Assembly (NCBI GenBank): GCA_015057825.1
Contig: SVDN01000007.1
Coordinates: 1-64,000, forward strand
Reading direction: 5' to 3'
From: Lachnospiraceae bacterium
GTDB lineage: Bacteria > Bacillota > Clostridia > Lachnospirales > Lachnospiraceae
Length of the DNA stretch: 64,000 bases
This document shows, piece after piece, positions 9,043-18,139 of this stretch. The notes beneath the pieces were generated by a model. That model saw only the letters and a list, made by a program, of their open reading frames with translations. It was not told the DNA's origin and made no database searches. How positions within the stretch are numbered: position 1 is the stretch's first letter; each line of letters starts with the position of its first letter. Made by a program: the position numbers and the translations under genes.

Positions 9043-11010
9043 ATGAAAAATAAAATAATTAAAACTATAGCTGTCGGTCTTTGCGTAGCATTGGGAGTTA
9101 GCGGTGCGGGCGCAACGGTATATGCTTTGACAGGAAATTTAGATAAAGATACAAAAGAAGAATCATTAACCGCATATGAAAAGGCAGATGCTGTAAATGC
9201 GGCAAACAATGTTGAAAAGGACGAAACCGTATATGTAATCGCAGGTGCGGGCGGTAGTGTTGAAAAGGTTATTGTCAGCGATTGGATTAAGAATGAACTC
9301 GGTGCTGACAAAATCGCAGATAAGACAGAGCTTTCAAATGTTGAAACAGTAAAGGGCAGTGCAAGCTACTCAATGGATGAAGACAATATGAAGGTTTGGG
9401 ATGCAAAGGGTAACGATGTTTACTACCAAGGTGACATCTCAAAAGACCTTCCTGTTAATTTAAAGGTTTCTTACAAACTTGACGGCAAGGCTATTTCAGC
9501 TGAAGACCTTGCGGGCAAATCAGGTAAAGTAACCATCAGATTCGATTATGAAAACAATCAGTATGACTATGTGGACATTAATGGTGTTCAGACAAAGATG
9601 TATGTACCTTTCGTAATGCTTACAGGTCTTGTTATGGATAATGACAACTTCTCAAATGTAGAAGTTTCAAACGGTAAGATGTTTAACGACGGCAACAGAA
9701 CAATCGTTGCAGGTATCGCTCTTCCGGGCATGCAGGAAAACTTAGGTATAGCAGAGTCTAAGTTAGATGTTCCTGATTATGTTGAAATTACAGCAGATGC
9801 AAAAGATTTCTCACTTTCAACAACGATCACTGTTGCTACAAACGAAGTATTCTCTGAAATCGATACATCTAAGATCAACAACATCGACGACCTTAAGGAC
9901 AAAGTAGGTCAGATTAACGATGCTATGACACAGCTTGTTGACGGCTCATCAACACTTTACAACGGACTTGCAACACTTCTTGATAAATCAGATGCTTTGG
10001 TTGAAGGTGTTAACAGACTTGCTGATGGTGTAAGTGCTTTACTTGATGGAAGCAACACTTTGGCAGCAGGCAGCGAACAGCTTAAAGACGGATTAAATGA
10101 AATCGCATCAAACAATGATGCTTTAAATGCAGGAGCAGAGCAGGTATTTAACACACTTCTTGCAAGCGCACAGGAAAAATTAGGCGCTTTGCTGGGTGGA
10201 GAAACTCTTACAATCGATAACTATCAGTCGGTAATCGGCGGACTTTTGACAAATCCGACGGATGCACAAAAGGCAGCACTTGTACAGCTTGGTAACAACG
10301 GCCTTGAGGAACAGCTTACAAACAACGGCATTCCATCGGCACAGTTCCCTGCAGTTAAGCTTATGTTGGCTCAGAAATTAGGCGCAGGTGAAACAAAAGA
10401 GCAGGCATTTGCTGAAATCGGCGAGACATTGCAGTATGCGCAAATGTATGCAGCAGACCCATCAACTTATGCAGCATATGCCCCATACGCTCAGGGACTT
10501 CAGACAGCAACACAGACAGCTCAGACAGCCGAAGGTCAGGCAGCAATCAATGCACTTTGCTTAAGCCTTGCACAAAGCTCAATTAACACAGATGCACTTA
10601 CTGCACTTAACTCTTACAATCAGTTCTATACGGGACTTAAATCATACACAGACGGAGTAAGTCAGGCGGCAGCAGGCGCAACAAATCTCGATGCGGGAAC
10701 AAAACAGGTTGCTGACGGTATCGCAAAACTCTACGACGGTATCTTCACAATGAAAGACGGAATGCCTGCATTACAGGAAGGTGTCGGAGCACTTAAAGAC
10801 GGTTCTATGCAGTTAAGCGACGGACTTAAGAAGTTCAAAGAAGAGGGTATCGATAAAATTGTTGACCTTTTGGACGGAGATGTTTCAAACCTTATCGAAA
10901 GAGCAAAGGCAACATTTAACCTTTCAAAAGAGTATAAGTCATTTACTCAGTCAGGTGAAGGAATGGACGGAAACGTTAAATTCGTTTACAGAACAGAATC
11001 CGTTGAATAA
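9043..11010 (+). CDS. Secreted YhgE/Pip-like repeat protein (RND partner)
   Basis: This 655-residue protein starts with a signal peptide or membrane anchor (about 5-29). After a globular N-terminal half it contains heptad-like repeats of the form xxLxDGxxxLxxGxxxL, in two blocks (about 300-370 and 545-625), as in YhgE/Pip proteins. Unlike full YhgE it has no C-terminal membrane domain. It probably acts outside the membrane with the MMPL transporter encoded 17 nt upstream. The cargo is unknown. A terminator follows at 11051. Confidence 0.75.
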   Translation: MKNKIIKTIAVGLCVALGVSGAGATVYALTGNLDKDTKEESLTAYEKADAVNAANNVEKDETVYVIAGAGGSVEKVIVSDWIKNELGADKIADKTELSNVETVKGSASYSMDEDNMKVWDAKGNDVYYQGDISKDLPVNLKVSYKLDGKAISAEDLAGKSGKVTIRFDYENNQYDYVDINGVQTKMYVPFVMLTGLVMDNDNFSNVEVSNGKMFNDGNRTIVAGIALPGMQENLGIAESKLDVPDYVEITADAKDFSLSTTITVATNEVFSEIDTSKINNIDDLKDKVGQINDAMTQLVDGSSTLYNGLATLLDKSDALVEGVNRLADGVSALLDGSNTLAAGSEQLKDGLNEIASNNDALNAGAEQVFNTLLASAQEKLGALLGGETLTIDNYQSVIGGLLTNPTDAQKAALVQLGNNGLEEQLTNNGIPSAQFPAVKLMLAQKLGAGETKEQAFAEIGETLQYAQMYAADPSTYAAYAPYAQGLQTATQTAQTAEGQAAINALCLSLAQSSINTDALTALNSYNQFYTGLKSYTDGVSQAAAGATNLDAGTKQVADGIAKLYDGIFTMKDGMPALQEGVGALKDGSMQLSDGLKKFKEEGIDKIVDLLDGDVSNLIERAKATFNLSKEYKSFTQSGEGMDGNVKFVYRTESVE

Positions 11011-11050
11011 ATAGATTACAAGATTTATACATTTGGATAATCCTTTAGAA

Positions 11051-11085
11051 AAGAGGCGAAGAATTAATTTCTTCGCCTCTTTTTT
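11051..11085 (+). terminator. Intrinsic terminator after the YhgE-like gene
   Basis: A 13-bp stem (11051-11063, AAGAGGCGAAGAA, with 11069-11081) is followed by a run of T. It could also act for the minus-strand gene that ends at 11191. Confidence 0.93.
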
Positions 11086-11091
11086 GACATG

Positions 11092-11180
11092 CAACGAGGA
11101 AAATGCACTCTTGCTTGCAAGAAAGTGCATTTGACGACTGCATACAATCCCGAAATGTCGCTGTTGCGACTTTCGGTGAT
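11092..11180 (+). ncRNA. Structured intergenic element, copy A
   Basis: This is the first of three related elements. After CAACGAGG comes a stem AAATGCACT (11101-11109) paired with 11124-11132, continued by CTTG/CAAG and capped by a CTTG loop (11114-11117). Then comes the conserved core GACGACTGCATACAATCC (11133-11150). A second hairpin pairs CCGAAA-t-GTCGC with GCGACTTTCGG (11150-11176). Copy B at 16651 keeps the same folds with different paired bases. It starts 6 nt after a terminator. The function is unknown. Confidence 0.6.
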
Positions 11181-11190
11181 TGGTTGAAAT

Positions 11191-12996
11191 TTATTGTGAT
11201 GTCCATAGCTTTTTCATGGTTACAAGGCTGTCGTTGCAAGCTTTTAAAAGCTTGGACCAAGTATCTGGAGAACTGCTTAGGAAATTGTAGATATCCGGAC
11301 GCTCGATAAACAGCACCTTTGCTTCGTCGCTGTATGCACTTAGGGTTGTAGAAAGCACGTTTTCATCAAAAAGTCCCTCGATTGAAATCAAAGTGAATGG
11401 TTTACATAATCTGATAGTATGGACTATACCATCCATATCAACTCGGCTTTCTTCCAACATTCCTTCTATAAGAATGCCTATGCTGTGGCTTGCCGTGCCT
11501 TCTTTTAAGACTATATCGTTTGCCGAATATCTGTGTAGCCTTACTTTTTCGGACAAAATCAAGAAATCTTCATCGCTTCTGTCACCGAAAAGACCGCTCT
11601 TTTTAAGATAGTCGGCTTTATTGTTCAGGTCTTTTTTCAAAAGCTTTTCAACATTTGAATCCAGAGCATTTTCAAAATAGTTTTTATCAAATTTGTTTTC
11701 GTCGGAGGATACAATTTCCGTAACCACGTCTATCAGAAGCTTGTGCATCTGTTCAATTGCCGAATCGTAGAAAGCTTCCCTGTAATAAACGTAATTTAAG
11801 CCCACTTCATCCACATAATAGTAATATAAAACGCGAATCTTGTAGTTGGAAGGCTTGTTGGAAAAGCCAAGATCTGTGGCATTGTTAACGACTTGATCTA
11901 CACTGTTGTAGGTTCTTAAATCCAAAAAGGAATGCAGCATTTTAAAATAACTGTGCATATCTATATCAGCGCTTTCACAAATGTTTTCCAAACTGCAGTT
12001 GTTATATTTTGCCGCACTTCTCAATATTTTATCGATTTCTTTTACATTTTCCAAGGATTTGGCATTTCTTAAAATTTTAACCGGGGCAACAAAATGTTTT
12101 TTATGCTTTGTTTCAACGGCCAATAAAGGTTGGTTCTCGGAGTTGTAAAAACTCAACATATAGCCCCAGGCCAGGAGCCATACGCTTTTTAGAGATACAT
12201 TGTTTTTAAGGCAATAGTCGTTTATTTTATCGGTCAAAGATTTATCTACAACTTTGTAAACGGAGTTTTTATCAAAAGATTTGATTGGGGTGTTGCTTTC
12301 GCCCGGATAATTAAGGGCTTTACCAATTGGTTTTATGCTTTCCAACCAATAATTGACGGACTCTTTGACTTTTTCGTCATAATTGCTGTCAATATCGGAA
12401 ATGTCATTTGATTGCGATGAAGACATATATATTTTAAAGTCTTTAAAAAGTGTTTTGATTATTCCGTAGAGATTTACGGATTTGCACAAATCGTGATAAA
12501 ATCCAACCCAAAGCAATAACTTGTCTTTTTCGATTAAAAAGGCATGAAGATTAAGAATGTTTTCGGATTCGGGATTGTATTCGAATCTGGCTTTCGAACT
12601 TATAAATTTTTCGAGAAATTTGGTTTGTTCTTTTGAATTGAGATGTGAAATATCAATTATCGGAAATGATGAAATTGAGTGATAATAAACAACACGAATT
12701 CTTTCCGACATTCCTTCGTATAAATAATGAGTTCTGAGAGCCGGAGTTTCACGTAACAATTCATTGTAACTTCTCATAATGTTTTTTGAATCAACCGGAC
12801 CGGCCAAGCCCCATAAAGATTGAGAGAATGAAACGTTTTTGCCTGCGGCGATATTATCGATAATCTTTTCTTCGTCGTCGTTTGCAATTGTTGCGTTTTC
12901 AACATTTCTTGTAAGCTTGCGACTCAAACGAGTAAAATCGTTTGCGGACAAAAATTTCTTTAATCTGTTTTCGTATGTTCTATTTAAAAAATCCAT
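11191..12996 (-). CDS. Condensation-like domain fused to cNMP-binding-like domain
   Basis: The product is 601 residues from the ATG at 12996, chosen because GGAGGT lies upstream of it; a longer frame begins at 13053 without a ribosome site. Residues 1 to about 430 resemble an NRPS condensation/acyltransferase fold: SFSQSLWGLAG near the start, then a degenerate HHxxxDG site read as GFYHDLCKSV, so the catalytic motif is largely lost. Residues about 465-601 look like a CRP-type cyclic-nucleotide-binding beta roll (RYSANDIVLKEG, GILIEGML), but the phosphate-binding cassette lacks the usual arginine. There is no DNA-binding domain and no NRPS neighbour. It may be a sensor or scaffold; function unknown. 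Confidence 0.6.
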   Translation of the reverse strand: MDFLNRTYENRLKKFLSANDFTRLSRKLTRNVENATIANDDEEKIIDNIAAGKNVSFSQSLWGLAGPVDSKNIMRSYNELLRETPALRTHYLYEGMSERIRVVYYHSISSFPIIDISHLNSKEQTKFLEKFISSKARFEYNPESENILNLHAFLIEKDKLLLWVGFYHDLCKSVNLYGIIKTLFKDFKIYMSSSQSNDISDIDSNYDEKVKESVNYWLESIKPIGKALNYPGESNTPIKSFDKNSVYKVVDKSLTDKINDYCLKNNVSLKSVWLLAWGYMLSFYNSENQPLLAVETKHKKHFVAPVKILRNAKSLENVKEIDKILRSAAKYNNCSLENICESADIDMHSYFKMLHSFLDLRTYNSVDQVVNNATDLGFSNKPSNYKIRVLYYYYVDEVGLNYVYYREAFYDSAIEQMHKLLIDVVTEIVSSDENKFDKNYFENALDSNVEKLLKKDLNNKADYLKKSGLFGDRSDEDFLILSEKVRLHRYSANDIVLKEGTASHSIGILIEGMLEESRVDMDGIVHTIRLCKPFTLISIEGLFDENVLSTTLSAYSDEAKVLFIERPDIYNFLSSSPDTWSKLLKACNDSLVTMKKLWTSQ

Positions 12997-13078
12997 AAAT
13001 AACCTCCGAAAATACCTTAAATCTATTATAAAACAGCAAAGAAGGACTCGCAAGATACTTATTGTTATCCGTGAAATA

Positions 13079-13107
13079 TTAACAATGCCGACGGAATGTA
13101 TTATAAT
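13079..13107 (+). promoter_or_regulatory. Sigma-A type promoter of the PHP gene
   Basis: TTAACA (13079-13084), a 17-bp spacer and TATAAT (13102-13107) match the vegetative consensus, with AGGAGG at 13117-13122 and the start at 13129. Confidence 0.75.
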
Positions 13108-13128
13108 ATTTACATAGGAGGGCTGCCT

Positions 13129-13977
13129 ATGAGCAAAGTCGATTTACATATTCATTCAACTGCATCAGACGGATCTTTTACACCGGCAGAAGTTGTGCGC
13201 CATGCCCATTTACGCGGCTTGGAAATAATAGCTCTTACGGATCACGACAGCGTGCATGGTCTTGATGAAGCTTATAAAACCATAGAAGAAGAGAAAATCC
13301 CCCTAAAACTTATTCCGGGCATTGAAATGTCCAGTCGATATGTTGCGGGAGATTTTCGATTTGAAATACATATTTTGGGCTATAACATCGATTATAAAAA
13401 TCCCGAATTAAACAAAAAACTTGATGATATAAAAGAAGAACGTCGCGAAAGAAACAAAGAGATGCTGGGTCTTTTTTCGCAGTTTGGTTATTATTTCGAC
13501 ATTGAAGAACTGGAAAAAAGGTATAACGGTTCCACCATTACCAGAATGCATATTGCCCAGTTCCTTTTGGATGAAGGCCTTATAAAAACGAAAAGAGAGG
13601 CCTTTGATAAATATATAGGAGTTAAGGCACCTTGCTATGTTCCAAGGGTTTTATTAAAACCGGAAGATGCATTTAAACTCATAATCGACTACGGAGGCAT
13701 TCCGGTGCTTGCCCATCCGGTGCAGTATAAACTGACACCCTCATTGTATGACGAAATGGTTGAAAATCTAAAGGAAAACGGCCTTAAAGGAATCGAAGCC
13801 ATTTACACATCAAACACGGCTGCGGATGAAAGATTCTTTAAAAGATTGGCAAAAGACCACGACTTGTTTGTAACTGGAGGTTCGGATTTCCACGGCGCAA
13901 TGAAGCCAAATATCGAGATGGGAGTGGGCTTCGGATCTCTATATATTCCGGATGAAGTTGCGCATAATATTCTTTGA
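13129..13977 (+). CDS. PHP-domain phosphoesterase (TrpH/RNase AM-like)
   Basis: This 282-residue protein has the PHP metal-binding motifs in order: DLHIHSTASDGS near the N-terminus, TDHDSV, GIEMS, HILGYN, AHPVQ and GSDFHG near the C-terminus. In characterised relatives this family hydrolyses 3',5'-nucleoside bisphosphates or trims RNA 5' ends, using a trinuclear metal centre in the cytoplasm. The start at 13129 is chosen for its AGGAGG; a 13096 start would place that site inside the gene. It is monocistronic with its own promoter. Confidence 0.88.
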   Translation: MSKVDLHIHSTASDGSFTPAEVVRHAHLRGLEIIALTDHDSVHGLDEAYKTIEEEKIPLKLIPGIEMSSRYVAGDFRFEIHILGYNIDYKNPELNKKLDDIKEERRERNKEMLGLFSQFGYYFDIEELEKRYNGSTITRMHIAQFLLDEGLIKTKREAFDKYIGVKAPCYVPRVLLKPEDAFKLIIDYGGIPVLAHPVQYKLTPSLYDEMVENLKENGLKGIEAIYTSNTAADERFFKRLAKDHDLFVTGGSDFHGAMKPNIEMGVGFGSLYIPDEVAHNIL

Positions 13978-14076
13978 TTTTAATATGCACTGTGATATAA
14001 TATAAATGATAAACACAATGTTTGAGGGGACGACCGGTTTACCGGGCAGACGGATACCGGTTTGAATGAGGTCTGC
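13974..14076 (+). promoter_or_regulatory. Promoter and structured leader of the hybrid kinase
   Basis: TTGATT (13974-13979) and TATAAT (13996-14001) form a promoter with a 16-bp spacer. The leader carries the direct repeat ACCGGTTT (14033-14040 and 14056-14063) and an inverted repeat GCAGAC/GTCTGC (14046-14051 with 14071-14076). The likely ribosome site GAGG (14068-14071) abuts the 3' arm, so folding could limit translation. Confidence 0.5.
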
Positions 14077-14084
14077 GTATAAAT

Positions 14085-16526
14085 ATGATGAATTATAACG
14101 AAATGATTAGTTCGTTGACCGTGGATTACGACATGGTGGGGTGTGTCGACAGGAAAACGGACGAGTTTAAAGTAATCAAACTAAACGACTATCTGGGCAA
14201 AATCCTTGATCCGGAAGGATTGGGCATAAGTGACAAGGACAAGTTCTTTGTTTTTGTTAATGAGATTTTGCATCCTAAAGATAAACTTAAATTTTTCCAA
14301 GAAGTAAGAAAAGATAACTTAGCCGAGATGCTTAGACACAAAACGACACATTGTATTTTTGTCAGGCTCTTGATTGAGGGAAAAACCATGCGTTACATGA
14401 TTAAGCTTTCCCGAGATTTTTCCGACGAAAATAAGATGATTGTTGCTTTGGTTTGCCTCGAAAACGAGGATATAGCCAAACGCGATTTGGAAATCAAAGA
14501 AGAAAGGAATCTTGAAATTTCCACCATTCTGGCCTCGGAGTATTCATCCATTTATTATATCGATTTGGAAGAAGACAAGCTTTTTCCTTATACCATGAAC
14601 GAGGAAACCAAGTATGAGTTGGGCTCTATGCTTAACGACGAATTGAAATTTTCCGAAGCCTACAGAGTTTACGTGGATAAATTCATATACAGTCTCGATA
14701 AGGAAAATATGCTGAAAGTAGGCACAATCGAGAATATAAAAGAGCAGCTGAAAGACAAAAAAACTTTTGTTACAACATATCGTTCCAGCGATGAACTTAT
14801 GCCGCGCTTTTGCGAAATGAAGTTTATTAAGGTTGATGATGATGGTATGCCCGCAACAGCAGCGGTTTTGGGCTTTGCGGATAAAGATGAGGATATTTCC
14901 ACAAAATACATAGGATATAGGATTGCATCAAACTATAAATTGGTATTTTTGGCTGATTTGGAAAACGATACACAAAAGATTTTCTACAATTCCGACGGTA
15001 TTATTTTCTATGACGGAATATGCTTAAGCAAGCATCTTGAAATACTTGCTGAAAGAGTTAAGCCGGAATATCAACGAGTAATGAAGAACCTTGCGAATCT
15101 GCGTAAAGTTAGAGAGTTTTTAAAAGACGAGGACAGACGCGAGGTTATTTACGAAGTTACATACAGTCCGGAAAAGCCTTGGCGAAGGCTTATTTGGCAA
15201 GTTATGGACAGAAAGGACGGAATAGCAAAACTTGCCCTTGTTTCCATTCAGATTCTTGACCGAATGACATCAAGCAAACTTGAAATTGACAGAACATTGG
15301 CGGAACAAAAGGCAAAGCTGGAAGAACAAAAAATCCAGCTGGCATCCGCACTTAGAAGAGCCGAAGCGGCAAATGTTTCCAAAACAATGTTTTTGTCAAA
15401 CATGTCTCATGACATCAGAACGCCTATGAATGCCATAATAGGTTTTACGAATCTGGCTTTGGAAAACATTGACGATCCGGAAAAAGTAAAAAAATATTTA
15501 AAGAATACTTCTTCATCCTCGGCCCATCTTTTAAGGCTTATTAACGATATTTTGGATATGAGTCGTATAGAAAGCGGTAAGCTTAAGATTGAAGAGGCGG
15601 AAAACGACCTGGTTGACATCGGAAATGAATTAATGACAATCATTTCCACCATGGCAAAAGAAAAAAATATCAATGTTGTATTTATGCCTGCAAAAGCTAC
15701 AAACAGGTATGTATACTGTGATAAATTAAGATTTGAGCAGATTTTTTTAAATCTTCTCAGCAATTCCATTAAATTTACCGCCCCGGGAGGAAACATAACC
15801 GTAAGCCTGGAGCAGATTTCCGGAGACGAAAAAAAGGGAACATATTGCATCAAAGTAAAAGATGACGGAATAGGAATGAGCAAGGAGTTTCAAAAGAAAC
15901 TGTTTGAGCCTTTTGAAAGAGAGAGAACTTCTACTATTTCAAAAACTCAAGGTACGGGTTTGGGAATGGCAATTACCAAAAATATCGTAGATCTTATGGG
16001 AGGCAGCATTTCCGTGGAAAGCGAGCCTAATAAGGGTACGGAATTTACGGTTAATTTAACTTTGCGTTTCTGGAATAAAGATGAAAACGCAGGTGAAAAA
16101 ACAAATGAATTGACTCTGGAAGAAAAGGCTGAAACATTGAAAAACAAAAATATCCTTATTGTTGAAGACAATGAAATGAACAGGGAAATTATGCTTGAAA
16201 TGTTTAAGCTTCGCGGATTTAAAACGGATGTGGCCTTTGACGGACATCAGGCAATATCAAAGATTTTGTCGGCAGAGCCGGGAACATACGATATAGTTTT
16301 AATGGATGTTCAAATGCCGGTTATGGACGGATATGAAGCAACAAGACAGATAAGAAAGTTCAGTGATAAAAAACGTGCAAATGTTCCGATTATCGCAATG
16401 ACAGCAAATGCTTTTGAAGAAGATAAGAAAGCGGCTTATGATGCCGGGATGAATGAACATGTGGCAAAACCGATTATTGCGGACAAGCTTATTGATACAA
16501 TGTATCACGTTTTGTACGAAAAATAG
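14085..16526 (+). CDS. Soluble hybrid sensor histidine kinase/response regulator
   Basis: This 813-residue protein has no membrane helices. Residues 1-385 are a PAS-like sensory region; a coiled coil (about 400-430) leads to HisKA with the phosphoacceptor H442 in SNMSHDIRTPMNAIIGF. The HATPase shows the N box NLLSNSIKFT, G1 KDDGIGM and G2 GTGLGMAI. A receiver domain (about 690-810) has the acidic pair in VEDN and the phosphorylated D741 in LMDVQMPVMDGYEA. It has no separate output domain, so phosphate probably goes to an Hpt or regulator elsewhere. A second ATG at 14088 is equally possible. Confidence 0.9.
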   Translation: MMNYNEMISSLTVDYDMVGCVDRKTDEFKVIKLNDYLGKILDPEGLGISDKDKFFVFVNEILHPKDKLKFFQEVRKDNLAEMLRHKTTHCIFVRLLIEGKTMRYMIKLSRDFSDENKMIVALVCLENEDIAKRDLEIKEERNLEISTILASEYSSIYYIDLEEDKLFPYTMNEETKYELGSMLNDELKFSEAYRVYVDKFIYSLDKENMLKVGTIENIKEQLKDKKTFVTTYRSSDELMPRFCEMKFIKVDDDGMPATAAVLGFADKDEDISTKYIGYRIASNYKLVFLADLENDTQKIFYNSDGIIFYDGICLSKHLEILAERVKPEYQRVMKNLANLRKVREFLKDEDRREVIYEVTYSPEKPWRRLIWQVMDRKDGIAKLALVSIQILDRMTSSKLEIDRTLAEQKAKLEEQKIQLASALRRAEAANVSKTMFLSNMSHDIRTPMNAIIGFTNLALENIDDPEKVKKYLKNTSSSSAHLLRLINDILDMSRIESGKLKIEEAENDLVDIGNELMTIISTMAKEKNINVVFMPAKATNRYVYCDKLRFEQIFLNLLSNSIKFTAPGGNITVSLEQISGDEKKGTYCIKVKDDGIGMSKEFQKKLFEPFERERTSTISKTQGTGLGMAITKNIVDLMGGSISVESEPNKGTEFTVNLTLRFWNKDENAGEKTNELTLEEKAETLKNKNILIVEDNEMNREIMLEMFKLRGFKTDVAFDGHQAISKILSAEPGTYDIVLMDVQMPVMDGYEATRQIRKFSDKKRANVPIIAMTANAFEEDKKAAYDAGMNEHVAKPIIADKLIDTMYHVLYEK

Positions 16527-16559
16527 TACAATAATGAGTGCTTCATTAACAATTTTTTA

Positions 16560-16588
16560 TTGACTTTTTAACTTCATAAGTTTAAAAT
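16560..16588 (+). promoter_or_regulatory. Promoter of purA
   Basis: TTGACT (16560-16565), 17 bp and TAAAAT (16583-16588) form a good vegetative promoter. Transcription from here would give a leader of about 185 nt holding a hairpin (16607-16638) and element copy B. Confidence 0.65.
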
Positions 16589-16606
16589 CAGATAGGATTA
16601 ATGAGA

Positions 16607-16641
16607 GAAGGCGCTGTGGGTATACCATAAGTGCCTTCATT
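16607..16641 (+). terminator. Terminator-like hairpin in the purA leader
   Basis: GAAGGC (16607-16612) pairs with GCCTTC (16633-16638), and the interior can extend through TGG/CCA. The tail is only CATTT, so termination would be weak. It may be the kinase terminator or a purA leader attenuator. Confidence 0.45.
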
Positions 16642-16650
16642 TGGGATAGC

Positions 16651-16736
16651 AACGAGGAAAATGTGCTTAAGCTTGCTTAAAGGCACATTTGACGACTGCG
16701 AACAATCCGGAAAGTCGTTATGACGACTTTCCGTGA
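16651..16736 (+). ncRNA. Structured intergenic element, copy B (purA leader)
   Basis: This has the same layout as copy A. Stem 1 is AAATGTGC (16659-16666) with GCACATTT (16683-16690), extended by TTAAG/CTTAA and capped by CTTG (16672-16675). The core GACGACTGCGAACAATCC (16691-16708) differs from copy A at two bases. Hairpin 2 is a perfect 11-bp stem (16708-16718 with 16723-16733). Paired positions differ from copy A on both sides of the stem, so pairing is conserved. It lies between the purA promoter and start codon. Confidence 0.65.
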
Positions 16737-16779
16737 TGTGAGAGTGGATTAAACTCTTGAAAATGGAGGAAATAAAAAT

Positions 16780-18051
16780 ATGTTAATGGCAATTGTCGGA
16801 ATCAACTGGGGCGATGAAGGAAAAGGCCGTATGGTGGACTACTTCAGCAACAACTTTGATGTCGTTGTAAGATATCAGGGTGGTAATAACGCCGGACACA
16901 CGGTTATCAATGACAGAGGTAAATTTATTCTTAATTTACTTCCATCCGGTATTTTAAATCCTAAAACGGTCAACGTTATGGGACCGGGTATGGTTGTTGA
17001 TATCAAGCATCTTTGCGGTGAGCTTAAATCTTTACGTGATAAGGGAATAGAAATAACAAAAGATAATCTTAAAATCAGTGATAGGGCTGTTATTACAATG
17101 CCTTACAATGTTCTTAGAGACTGCCTTGAGGAGGAACGTCTTGCAGATGCCAAATTTGGTTCAACCAGAAGAGGTATCGCTCCGATTTATTCAGATAAAT
17201 ACATGAAAAAGGCCCTTAAAATGGCCGATCTTTTCGATATGGAAACAACCAAAAAACGACTTGAAGGCATCGTTGAGTGGGAAAACTTAATGATCGTTAA
17301 CGGTTACAAAGCAGAGCCTATTAAAGTCGAAGATATGGTTAAATATCTCGAAGAGTACGGAAATGAAATCAAACAGTATGTTTGCGATACAACGCACTTT
17401 TTGCATGATGCTGCCGAAGAAGGCAAAAACGTTATGTTTGAAGCACAGCTGGGTGCACTTCGTGATATTGATTTCGGTATCTATCCATATACTTCATCAT
17501 CATCAACAATTGCAGGCTATGCAACGGTTGGTGCCGGTATTCCGGGTAAAAAACTCGATAAAGTAGTAGGTATCATGAAGGCTTATTCAAGCTGCGTCGG
17601 CGAAGGTCCTTTCACATGCGAAATGTTTGATGAAGAAGGCGACAAGCTTCGTGAAGCAGGCGGGGAATACGGTGCCGCAACAGGCAGACCACGTAGAGTA
17701 GGCGGCTTTGATGTTGTTGCTTCTAAATACGGTGTAATGATGCAGGGTGCTGACAGCATTGCTCTTACAAAGCTTGATGTTCTTTCATACTTTGATAAGA
17801 TTCCTGTATGCGTGGCATATGAAGTAAACGGCAAGAGAGTCGATCGTTTCCCATACGGACACGAACTCGAAATCGCTAAACCTATTTATGAATACCTTGA
17901 TGGTTTCAATGAAGACATTTCAAAATGTCGTAAATTTGAAGATCTTCCAAAGGCTGCACAGGATTATGTAAACTATATTGAAAAAGCAGTCGGATGCCCT
18001 GTTGAATATGTTTCGGTAGGTGCTGAAAGAGAAGCTCTTATTGTAAGATAA
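16780..18051 (+). CDS. purA: Adenylosuccinate synthetase
   Basis: This 423-residue enzyme joins IMP and aspartate using GTP, the first committed step from IMP to AMP. The N-terminal IxWGDEGKGR loop (GINWGDEGKG, about 6-15) and NNAGHT motif are intact, as are the conserved QLGALRDIDFG region and the C-terminal TKLDVL nucleotide-base motif. Length is normal. GGAGG precedes the start codon. It has its own promoter and a hairpin after it, and lies next to purC-purB. Confidence 0.96.
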   Translation: MLMAIVGINWGDEGKGRMVDYFSNNFDVVVRYQGGNNAGHTVINDRGKFILNLLPSGILNPKTVNVMGPGMVVDIKHLCGELKSLRDKGIEITKDNLKISDRAVITMPYNVLRDCLEEERLADAKFGSTRRGIAPIYSDKYMKKALKMADLFDMETTKKRLEGIVEWENLMIVNGYKAEPIKVEDMVKYLEEYGNEIKQYVCDTTHFLHDAAEEGKNVMFEAQLGALRDIDFGIYPYTSSSSTIAGYATVGAGIPGKKLDKVVGIMKAYSSCVGEGPFTCEMFDEEGDKLREAGGEYGAATGRPRRVGGFDVVASKYGVMMQGADSIALTKLDVLSYFDKIPVCVAYEVNGKRVDRFPYGHELEIAKPIYEYLDGFNEDISKCRKFEDLPKAAQDYVNYIEKAVGCPVEYVSVGAEREALIVR

Positions 18052-18063
18052 TAGTATTTCAAT

Positions 18064-18106
18064 TATAATCAGCTTAAGACTTTTGTTTTAGGCTGATTAT
18101 TGTATA
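18064..18106 (+). terminator. Hairpin between purA and purC
   Basis: ATAATCAGC and GCTGATTAT are inverted around an inner AAG/TTT-rich loop. The 3' tail has few T residues, so it may be a weak terminator or processing site. Confidence 0.5.
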
Positions 18107-18139
18107 GTTAATAAATTTGTAGAAAAAAGGAGTGCAATA

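Noticed and set aside
13900..14084. Known riboswitch class in the kinase leader
   Set aside because: No c-di-GMP, purine or other known core motif was recognised; only short repeats are visible.
15407..15883. 158-codon minus-strand frame inside the hybrid kinase
   Set aside because: It is antisense to the HisKA/HATPase region, which has unambiguous motifs; no ribosome site.
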